A program made the translations under genes and the position numbers. Below are positions 1 to 8,766 of a stretch of 64,000 nt of DNA, one piece after another. How positions within the stretch are numbered: position 1 is the stretch's first letter; each line of letters starts with the position of its first letter. The notes under the pieces are model-generated. The model worked only from the letters and a program-made list of their open reading frames with translations. It did not search any database and was not told the origin of the DNA. The stretch comes from Piromyces finnis (Eukaryota; Neocallimastigomycota; Neocallimastigomycetes; Neocallimastigales; Neocallimastigaceae): NCBI GenBank assembly GCA_002104945.1, contig MCFH01000059.1, positions 1-64,000 of the forward strand. The letters are read 5' to 3'.

Positions 1-1
1 C

Positions 2-1561
2 CGCTCTGGTTCATCTAATGGTAAACCTGATGCGCTTTCACGAAGACCTGATTATATGGATTCCTCTCTTCCTTCTGATGCTCCTTTTTCGGTTTTACGC
101 CCTGAGAATTTCTGCGCTTTGATTTGTTCCATTTCTTCTCTTAATGATGAAATATTATCTGAATATGTGAACGACTCTTTTTACATTGACATTTGCAATT
201 TTCTTGAAAATAAGAATCTCCCAGCTCCACATCCACAAAGTAATAAATTCTCCCTTAGTAATAGTTTTCTTCTTTTTGATAGTAGAATCTATGTCCCTTT
301 AAAATGCCGTCCCTCCGTTTTGAAACTCTGTCATGATTCCCCCTCTGCCGGTCATTTTGGTATCCGCAAAACTATTTCTTTGATCTCTCGTGACTTTTGG
401 TGGCCATCCATTTCTATTGATGTTAAGAATTATATCCGATCTTGCGAGATTTGTTGCCGCTCCAAGCCTTCTCGTCATAAACCATATGGTTTACTTCAAC
501 CCCTTGAGATTAGTGACCATCCTTGGGCTTCTATTTCTATGGATTTCATTACTGACCTCCCTCCTTCGGATGGATTTAACACTATTCTTGTTGTAGTTGA
601 CCGCCTTACTAAAATGTGCCACCTCATTCCCTTTAAAGGTATTCCTTCTGCTTCTGATACTGCTTTTGCTTTTTTGAATTATATTTTCAAAATTCACGGT
701 CTCCCCTCTGAAATTATTTCCGATAGAGGCGCGCAATTCACTTCGAAATTTTGGAAATCTATTTGTCAATCTTTGGACGTCAATGTTAAATATTCTTCAC
801 CATATCATCATCAATCCAATGGCCAAACGGAGAGGGTAAACTCCGTTGTTGAACAATATTTAAGATGCTTTTCTAATTATAAAGGAACAAACTGGATCAA
901 CTTTCTTCCATTGGCAGAATTCAGTTACAATAATGCTGTTCAAGACTCAACAAAATTCTCACCATTCTTCCTAAATTATGGTTATCACCCAAAATACTCT
1001 CCGGTAATTCCTGACCAAACGAATGTTCCAAGAGCTGAAGAGTTTACAAGAGACTTTGAAGACCTAATGGAGAAACTAAAAGAAAACTTAAAGAAGGCCA
1101 TCCAAGTTCAAAAGAAATATGCCGACAAGTATAGACAAGAACCTCCGACATTCAAGACTGGTGACAAAGTATGGTTGGATAGCTCCTTGATAATTCATAA
1201 AGGAAATAAAAAATTTAATCCTAGGAAACTTGGCCCGTTTAGGATAATTAGTAAAATCTCTAATCTCACTTATAAATTAGAATTACCAAAATCGCTGAAG
1301 ATTTACCCAATTGTTCATGTTTCAAACCTAGAACCGTATTATGAAGATAGTTTTGGAAGAATCAAAGATCCACCTCCACCTATAATAGTAAATGAAGAAG
1401 AAGAATACGAAGTAGAAGAAATACTTGATAAAAGAAAGCATTATGGGAAGATTCAATATCTAATAAAATGGAAAGGTTATCCGCTTTCAGAAGCATCTTG
1501 GGAACCTGAAAGTAATTTAAACTGCGATGAACTAATTAAAAACTTTAATAATTCACATTAG
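2..1561 (+). CDS. Ty3/gypsy chromovirus Pol, 3' part (RNase H tail, integrase, chromodomain)
   Basis: This is the 3' part of a retrotransposon polyprotein; the frame is open through the left edge, so the start lies outside the window. The first codons read KPDALSRRPDY, the typical end of a Ty3 RNase H. Counting from the Met at 56, the integrase has an HHCC zinc finger (H93, H100, C130, C133), a DDE core (D163, D223, E259, with 35 residues between the last two), a GPF/GPY-type module near KLGPFRI, and a C-terminal chromodomain (about 449-501, IKWKGYPLSEASWEPE). The chromodomain places it among chromoviruses, where it guides integration to marked chromatin. No break is seen, so this copy could be recently active. 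The first 900 bases use a more C-rich codon style than the rest, possibly a trace of recombination. Confidence 0.93.
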   Translation, partial: RSGSSNGKPDALSRRPDYMDSSLPSDAPFSVLRPENFCALICSISSLNDEILSEYVNDSFYIDICNFLENKNLPAPHPQSNKFSLSNSFLLFDSRIYVPLKCRPSVLKLCHDSPSAGHFGIRKTISLISRDFWWPSISIDVKNYIRSCEICCRSKPSRHKPYGLLQPLEISDHPWASISMDFITDLPPSDGFNTILVVVDRLTKMCHLIPFKGIPSASDTAFAFLNYIFKIHGLPSEIISDRGAQFTSKFWKSICQSLDVNVKYSSPYHHQSNGQTERVNSVVEQYLRCFSNYKGTNWINFLPLAEFSYNNAVQDSTKFSPFFLNYGYHPKYSPVIPDQTNVPRAEEFTRDFEDLMEKLKENLKKAIQVQKKYADKYRQEPPTFKTGDKVWLDSSLIIHKGNKKFNPRKLGPFRIISKISNLTYKLELPKSLKIYPIVHVSNLEPYYEDSFGRIKDPPPPIIVNEEEEYEVEEILDKRKHYGKIQYLIKWKGYPLSEASWEPESNLNCDELIKNFNNSH

Positions 1562-1664
1562 TAATAGTTATTAATTTAAAAAAAAATTAGTAATTGATAA
1601 GAGAAAAAGAGAATAGAAAATAGAAAATAGAAAATGAAAAAATATATTTATAATTTAATATTCA

Positions 1665-1710
<46 letters not shown>

Positions 1711-1808
1711 TTCAAAATGTATTCACTCGTTTCAATTATTTCTTTTATAATAAAGTAACAAATAAATTTAGTTGATTCGTCTGGTATCCGAATCCTGGAG
1801 GAGGACCA

Positions 1809-2217
1809 TGTAACGAATCATAGAAATTAGTAACCTGTCTTAGTGGTTAGTAACTAAGACCTTGGTTTGAACTACTCGAGTTCGAAACCTCATTAATATC
1901 TTTTTTTTAATTATTAAAATATTTTATAACGAAATTTTACCAAAGAAGATAATTTCTGATTGGCTTAAAAAATTAAGTTGTAAAATTTTTATAAATTTAC
2001 TTTTAAAAACATTTATATAAATACGAGTGAAATTTCTCAAAAAATTATTTTGAATTCGAGTTTTTATTAACAAAGAAATTTTATAATAAAAATAAAATTA
2101 TTAAACACTAACCTGTTATAATTTTGTTAAGTGTTCAATAATAAAATTTTTATTTGCTTTTATTATTTTCCTTTTTATATATTTGTGTTTTTATTTATTG
2201 AACATTAGTTCTTTACA
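1809..2217 (+). repeat. Probable 3' LTR of the nested chromovirus
   Basis: The proposed LTR starts TGTAAC directly after a purine-rich tract (GGAGGAGGACCA, ending 1808) and ends TTTACA, giving a 5-bp inverted repeat TGTAA/TTACA. The right end is set by the next base: at 2218 the reading frame of a second, older integrase begins abruptly with GTATGG. The left end is less certain. Between the integrase stop and the LTR lie 247 bases with an A-run of about 35 (1672-1706). An inverted repeat TGATTCGT/ACGAATCA (1773-1780, 1813-1820) brackets the purine tract. The 5' LTR would confirm the ends but is outside the window. Confidence 0.6.
1836..1908 (+). other. tRNA-like Pol III promoter motifs with T8 inside the LTR
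   Basis: An A-box-like stretch (TGTCTTAGTGGTTAG, 1837-1851) is followed about 30 bases later by a B-box-like GAGTTCGAAACC (1878-1889) and a T8 run (1901-1908), the order of a Pol III type 2 gene. The T stem and anticodon stem do not pair well and no acceptor stem is found. This is not a working tRNA; it may be a decayed tRNA-derived insertion or a Pol III-like signal inside the LTR. Confidence 0.35.
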
Positions 2218-2415
2218 GTATGGTTGAAAAGATACTACTTTACCAACGAACCCGCTAAAAAACTTTCATCTCAATATCTTGGTCCTTTTAAAATCGTCGA
2301 GGAGAGAAATAGAATGAATTACCGGCTTGAATTACCTGAAAACCTACATATTCATCCGGTATTTCATATCTCACAATTGGAACCTTACACAAAGAGAAAT
2401 CCAGAACTGGAATAA
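2218..2415 (+). pseudogene. Integrase C-terminal relic of an older Ty3-like element
   Basis: The open frame starts at GTA TGG TTG (VWLKRYYF) and continues through LGPFKIVEE and LHIHPVFHISQLEPY to a TAA. It aligns by eye with the GPF/GPY module of the integrase upstream (LGPFRIISK, YPIVHVSNLEPY). It has no chromodomain and no start of its own. Upstream coding sequence is replaced by the LTR of the inserted element, so this is the right-hand remnant of the disrupted copy. The rest should lie left of the window. Confidence 0.85.
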
Positions 2416-2430
2416 CAATGTTTTTTTTAA

Positions 2431-2440
2431 AAGGGAGCAA
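2431..2440 (+). other. Polypurine tract of the older Ty3-like element
   Basis: AAGGGAGCAA sits 15 bases after the integrase stop and directly before the TGTAAG start of the proposed LTR. This is the place and composition of a plus-strand primer site in LTR elements. Confidence 0.6.
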
Positions 2441-3271
2441 TGTAAGAATTAATAATTATTTTTTGTATAAATTAATTCTTATTTAATTATTTTTTAATTA
2501 TTAAATTAATTATTTATTTAAACTATTAGCATACATTCATTTAAATTACTATAAACATTTATCTATATTGATATTAATTATTCATTTACTTAATTTAAAA
2601 TTTATTTAATTACTATATTAATTATTTATTTATTTAATTTAGTAATATATTTAAAATAATAGTAAACATTCATTTATTTTTTAATTAATAATTTTTGTAT
2701 TACATTTTATAAGAAACATTATATATTTTATTTTACGTTTGTATTTTATATTTATGTATCGTATCTTGAAATAACTTATAGAAACAATTAGAAAATATAA
2801 ATACATATTAGGACAATCGGATATTAAGGTTTTTCCGAATTTTAATCGGTTTTACTTAATATTACGATGATTGATATATTAGTTATCAATCGAATATCTT
2901 TTTAGGTTTTTCTTCTAGTCTTTTCCTAAAAAGATTATTTGTTAAGATTAGAAATTCTTTATTAAACTTTAAATTATCAAAAAATTATAAATATAAGGAC
3001 TCTGGAATTCCACTAAAGAATCCAGAGTTATTATTTTAAGACAATTATAATAAATAACCCTTTCAAAAACTATATTCATAAAAAATATTTACATTAAAGA
3101 TAGTCTTAATATTTTGTGTTTGTTATTATAATTCACTTATAATAAACTCTTTAAGATAAGTATTCATTTTTATTTACTATTAAGAAACTTCTCAATTTAA
3201 TAATACATATTACGATTTGTATTATTATATTGTAGATAATAATTATTATTAAATATATAATAATTATTACA
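2441..3271 (+). repeat. 3' LTR of the older Ty3-like element, next to a tRNA gene
   Basis: The proposed LTR begins TGTAAGAATTAATAATTATT after the polypurine tract and ends near ATAATAATTATTACA. It has the same TGTAA/TTACA ends as the other element, with longer imperfect inverted similarity (AATAATTATT). Length is about 831 bp. From its end to the first base of the tRNA are 17 bases. The right end could be shifted by two bases (TTACACA). No second LTR is present for comparison. Confidence 0.6.
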
Positions 3272-3288
3272 CACAAAAATTAGTAATT

Positions 3289-3360
3289 GGGGTGTTAGCT
3301 CAGCGGTAGAGCAATTGACTGCAGATCAATAGGTCTTCGGTTCAAATCCGGAACGCCCCT
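3289..3360 (+). tRNA. tRNA-Cys (GCA)
   Basis: A 72-base cloverleaf. The acceptor stem GGGGTGT pairs with ACGCCCC (one G-U pair), with T as discriminator. The D arm is AGCTCAGCGGTAGAGC. The anticodon stem ATTGA/TCAAT encloses the loop CTGCAGA with anticodon GCA. The T arm is CCGGTTCAAATCCGG-like. No intron is present. A T5 run follows at about 3366. All conserved A-box and B-box positions are present, so it looks functional. Confidence 0.97.
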
Positions 3361-3789
3361 AATTATTTTTATAAACAATAAAATTTTTTTATAATAAATT
3401 ATAAAATTGATATAAAGGTAAAAAAGAATAAAATAAAATATATATTATATTATTATTATTATCATTATTATTATTATTATTATTTTTACTTATATTTTAT
3501 GTTTTAAATTTCAACAATCTTAAAATTAATTAAAAATATATAAAATTAATGTCCAATTTTTATGTCCAAAAATTGATTTTACTATATATAGGATTAGTAC
3601 AATTTGTATAGTTGGTCATACTATATTATTAAATTATTATTTAATAGAATAGAATGATAGAATGACTTAAAATTTATTGGTTTATAAATATTTTTTATGA
3701 AACCATTTTTTATTTATAAGGAACAACGATTCTCTATTTTTTTTTTTTTTATTATTTTTATTCATTTGGTATGTTAATAAAAATTTCAA
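3361..3789. other. AT-rich spacer, no gene seen
   Basis: Contains a short (ATT)n run near 3450-3485 and a small duplicated phrase (TGTCCAATTTTTATGTCCAAAAATT, 3550-3575). No coding frame or RNA gene was recognised. Confidence 0.6.
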
Positions 3790-6700
3790 ATGTCTACAAT
3801 ACATAATTTTATAATTAATAATCATAAGGAACTTATAGATATAATTTCAAAATGGAATTTAACAAATAGTAAGTATCCTATTGATTTTCCTAAAGATAAA
3901 ATAAAACCATTATTAAATGAATATATTTCTGTCGAGGACTATAGATTGGTATTATATTAATAAATTCTTTATTTTAGTAGAATATCATTATATTTCAACT
4001 ACAAAATACTAAAAACATACAAAAATTACTAGAAATTTGAAATATTTTTTTATTTAGAAGCTTGGGAACCATTTAAAGATTTTAACACTAGATTAAATAA
4101 AAGGGAAATTAATTTCGAAGAAAATGCTGTAGATGTTAGGATAGAAGACTTTACAGTTATGGAAGATATATCCACTTCTGTTAATGATAATAAGTTGTTT
4201 GATTGTTACTTTACAATATTAATGCCAAATTACTTCATATATGGTTATCAGGGTATGAAATTTTCTAAAAAATCAATAGAAGATACTGATATAGAGAGAA
4301 GAACTTCTGGGGATATTAAAAAACATGATTTTATATTCCTTGCAAAAATGGATAAATCATTAAAAAAAATACATTATAAAACTATAGTAATGTCTAATAT
4401 TCAAAAAGAGTTCGATAAAAACCTAGTTACCATTTCTAAAAGAACAAATTTATGTAAATATTCACCAGTAGTTTGTACTAAACGTATGACTAAAAAAGAA
4501 ATAACTGAATTTAAAAACATGTATAGAAAAAAAAGAGACAATGATAGTTGTTGGATATGTTATCATGTAATGACATTTGGAACAATAAAAAAAGAATTTA
4601 AAACAATGGATTTATTGGTTACAATGCCAAATTTAAAAATTCGAAAGGAAATAACAACAGGAAAATGTAGAAATGAAAATACACTTTCCAAAGATAAATC
4701 TAAAGATATTCTAAGTAAAATTATGTGTGATTACAATTTAGATGATCAAAAGACTTCGCTAATATTAAAAATATATAAGAATAATATTCTTTTTCGTGAT
4801 GAAAGAAATATTCTTGTTAATTTATTAATGCCTGACGGAAGTCAAAATATTGATAATACTGTTATTCGTGTTATTAATAATATCCAAAAGGGTATTTTTC
4901 CTTTTCCGTTGCAAGATAAAAAAATTTTATATAAAAATATTATTTCTTCAGAAAATCAAGAAATAGATAATGAACTTGAGAACTTATTATATAATTCTGA
5001 TGAAAAGATAAAATTTAACAAAATAGTTAGTGAAGTAATCCAACAATATGGTTTAAATACAACCCAAGCTACTATTCTTGCTGCAGTAAATAATGAAGAA
5101 CATCTTTCTTTAATTCAAGGACCTCCTGGTACTGGCAAAACTAAAATGATTTTAGCATTTACTTATCAAGAACTTCGGTTAGCTAAAATTAAAAGAAAAA
5201 AATCAAAAATTTTGATTTGTGCTCCAAGTAATGCTGCATGTAATGAAATTACTCGCAGATTGAAAAAAGGTATATTTATATTAAATAAATTAACTAGTTT
5301 ATTCTATAATTTTATTAATATAATTATATTATTATATTTTTGTAAATACAATAATGTAATATAATTTTTATTTTAAATTATTTTATTTATTTTTTGTAAA
5401 ATTAGAAAATATTAATACAAATATTATGACGGTTCGATTTATAGTTGATGATAATGCTGATAATACCATTAGTCATGTTTCAGTAGATAAAGTTGCATTG
5501 AGAAAGCTATACAATATAATACGTAATGAGGTAATTGATTTTGCAAAATCAATTTCCATGTCAGATACAATAATTGAAGAATTAGATTTCCATATTAATA
5601 GCATTCAAAATAAAATTAAAGAACTATTAAGTAATAGAAAAGGCTTGAATATTGTAATTTCATCAAAAGCAAAAAATAAGAAAAAAATCATTAATAAATT
5701 ATATCAAAGAGTTTGTCTTCTTGAAAATGAATTAGACCAGCTTATTCAGATGTTTATTGATTATTTATTATTGATTGATGATAATGCTTTTGAGGATTAC
5801 AAAGACCATATTATAGCAACTGCTAAAGAATATAGAATGAGTATTTTTGAAGAGGCAGATGTTATAATTACAACTTTAAGTAGTAGTAATAGTGAATATT
5901 TTAAAAATATTAAGAACAAATTTACTCTTTTAGTAATTGATGAAGCTAGTCAAGCTTCCGAATTAACAACTTTAATTCCATTCTGTCATAATATACCTAA
6001 AGCTATCTTAATTGGTGATCCCAATCAACTTCCACCAACTATTTTAAATTCCGAGGCTGCAGATAACTTTTATGGAAAAAGCTTATTTCAACGACTACAA
6101 GAAAACTCTCCTAATTCTGTTCATCTTTTAAATATTCAATACCGTATGCATCCAAATATTAGTAAACTTTCTTCCCGATGTTTCTATTCTAATGAAATTA
6201 TTAATGGTGAAAATGTTAAATCTTCTAATTGGAATAAGCCATGGTGTAACAATTCAAATTTTGGGCCATTAATGTTTTATGATATAAAGGGTGTCACTAA
6301 TAAAAGTAATAACTCTTTAAATAATGTAACAGAATCTAATCAAATTTTAAATTTCATTACTCAACTACTTCTAATGACTCCAAAACTTATTTATAGTTAC
6401 AAAATTTCAATTATTTCTCCATATCGTGCTCAAGTTTTACTTATTAGAAATAGATTAAGACAATATTACAAAGAAATGCTTGATCAATTAAAACTTGATC
6501 ATACTAATGAATTTGACTTTTTAGGAGAAAAAGTAGTTATATCAGATGAAAATAAAGAATTATTAAAGAAAATAAATATCTTGGATTTTATTAATGTAAA
6601 TACTATAGATAGTTTTCAAGGTCAAGAAAGTGACATTGTCCTTTTATCTTGTGTTCGTTCAGGTACTAAAAGTGTAGGTTTCTTGTCAGATAAAAGAAGA

Positions 6701-7009
6701 CTAAACGTTGCTATTACTCGTGCTCGTTATTCTTTAATTATTTTTGGAGATTCAGAAACTTTATGTAAAGATAAATATTGGAATAATATTATAACCGAAA
6801 TGAAACATGATAAATGTTTCAAGGCAGTAAATATAGCTTTTTTTTAATTAATTATATATTTATTTTATTATTATATTTTTAAGAATAGTAAAAATTTATA
6901 ATTAACAATTTTATTATATTATTTTTAATATTTATAGAATGCTAAGGACTATTTTAAATACTCAAAACATTTCCCTAAAAATTTATTCCCAAAAAGTTTC
7001 TTTAAATAA
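3790..7009 (+). CDS. Sen1/Upf1-like SF1 RNA/DNA helicase, four exons, intact
   Basis: Exons 3790-3948, 4033-5269, 5406-6826 and 6938-7009 join in frame to 963 codons (962 aa); introns of 84, 136 and 111 nt are all GT-AG. The first splice restores a Sen1-type segment (VEDYRL then KFEIFFYLEAWEPF). Helicase motifs are complete: Q-like GLNTTQATIL, Walker A GPPGTGKT (near residue 416), APSNAACNEI, DEASQASE, GDPNQLPPT, QYRMHPNIS, ISPYRAQV, TIDSFQGQESDIV and NVAITRAR. About 150 residues between APSN and DEAS form a charged, helical insert like the 1B/stalk region of Sen1-family helicases. The family unwinds RNA-DNA hybrids or RNA in termination and decay. Its target here is unknown. A damaged paralog with the same intron positions lies convergently downstream. 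Confidence 0.9.
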
Positions 7010-7797
7010 TTTATATTCACTTACCTCTATTTTGATATTAATAATAATTTCAACGAAAAATAATTAAAAAATTTTAAACGTGAATTTTTTTTTATCAAAT
7101 TCAATAATATAATTTAATATTAATTTTATTATTTTTGGAGAGTGAAAAAAAAGCTAATAAATAAATAAATAAATAAATAAATAAATATATGAATATATAA
7201 ATAATGAAATAATGTATATTGAATATTAAATAAGCAAATAAACAAAATAAGCAAAAAAAACAACGACAACAAAAAAATTGTCATTAATAAGCCTATATTA
7301 TATGTGAGACAAAAATCATTGTTTTTTTATACCCTGCTGAGCTTGACTCTAATTGTGAAAGAACTTAGAGGCATAAGTGGGAACTTCGGCGATCTTGAAA
7401 TACCACTATCTTACTATTTTTTTTTTTTTATAAAATCATTGCTTTTTTTTATTTCCTGCTTACATTTAATTTAAATTATGTTATCATTTTATACTATAAA
7501 CTTTTAATTTTTAAAAGATCAATTATTTTCATTAATATTAAATTATATTAAACTTTTTATTATATTATATTTTTATTTCTTGGAATTTTTTATGCTGTTT
7601 ATTAATAACAATATTAAAATATGAATAAATATTTACATAGATATAAATTATTTTCTTTAAATTAATAAATATAAAAATTAATAAAATAATGCATACATTA
7701 ATATTATGAGAAGCTAATATATAAATTAATAACAGTATGATAGTATACAAGATTAAAAATAAAAAATTAAATTTACGATTTTTTGATAAATACAGAA
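7010..7797. other. Spacer between convergent helicase genes
   Basis: Holds an (AAAT)n run at about 7152-7187, an LSU rRNA fragment (7331-7415, listed separately) and T-rich DNA. A hydrophobic, very AT-rich minus-strand frame at 7565-7750 has no protein-like features. Confidence 0.6.
7331..7415 (+). pseudogene. Large-subunit (28S) rRNA fragment
   Basis: ACCCTGCTGAGCTTGACTCT, then GTGAAAGAACTTAGAGG, ATAAGTGGGAACTTCGGCG and TGAAATACCACTATCTTA, match in order a strongly conserved part of eukaryotic LSU rRNA (ACCCTGTTGAGCTTGACTCT through TGAAATACCACTACCTT). Small internal deletions are present. Flanks are ordinary AT-rich DNA and no other rRNA is seen, so this is a dispersed relic, not a working gene. 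GC content is far above its surroundings. Confidence 0.85.
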
Positions 7798-8729
7798 TTA
7801 AATATTTAATTCAAATAAGCAGTTAGTAATAAATGCCGAATTTGGTATATTTTCAATTTTTAATTTCTTAACTTCTTTATATGATGGAATTTTAAATTGA
7901 GATATTGCTATATCTTTTTTAGTTTTTAAGCTATCAAAAAAATCAATCAGTTTTTTATTTTCATTGGCTAGACAATTTAAACTACTAGTAGAAGTAATAA
8001 TTTGTAAAAACTCTTCACAAATCATATAATTAGATATATTATTATTAATACACCATTGTATTAATTTTTTTAAGTTTTGTTGAATATATTTTTTATAATT
8101 TTCTTTTAAAGTATTATTTTTCTTTAGTTTGTAATATTTGAGCATTGAATAACTAATTAATTCAATGCAATGATTTAAAAGTTGCTTACTAAACAAGTCT
8201 TCAATATAAAAGTAATTTAATTTATTAAAAGTTCTTTTCATAAAGTAAACAGTATCGTGATTTAATTTATTGTTATTAGTATTAACCACATTATTAATAC
8301 GATTATTTGATAATTTTCACATGTTATTATATAATTCAATAATAATGTCATTTAATTTTTTTAATACATTTAAAATTATATCAACATTCTGTTTTCCCTT
8401 ATATTCCATTTCTTTATTGTAAATTGTTTCAACTACACATTTAATTTCGAAAGTATTAGATAACCAAAAATACTCGTCTTTTTTATTTTTGGAACCAACC
8501 TCCCTAATAGCATCAATAATTTTAGAGGCAAATTGTTCCAATCGATCAAATAAATTAAATTCCACAATTTCTTGAATACACGAACCAATAATTTGTGATG
8601 GGAATAATAAGTCATTTTTTTCTATTTTTTCAATTTTACTACTGTAAGTAGGAACATTATAATTTAAAATAAATTCCTCAGAAACTTCAATTTCAAGAGA
8701 TTCACTTAATAAAATTTCCCTTTTTACAT

Positions 8730-8766
<37 letters not shown>

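Noticed and set aside
491-769. Minus-strand frame inside the integrase
   Set aside because: Antisense shadow of the integrase core, which has all catalytic residues on the plus strand.
1809-1908. A functional tRNA gene
   Set aside because: A- and B-box-like sequences exist but T and anticodon stems do not pair and no acceptor stem is found.
3949-4057. Alternative first intron of the intact helicase (GTAAGT at 3869 to AG at 4057)
   Set aside because: It keeps frame but removes the family-like segment IDFPKDKIKPLLNEYISVED; the 3949-4032 intron keeps it and restores FExxxxLEAWE.
7565-7750. 61-codon minus-strand frame
   Set aside because: Ile/Leu/Tyr-rich translation of AT-rich DNA with no signal, motif or splice context.
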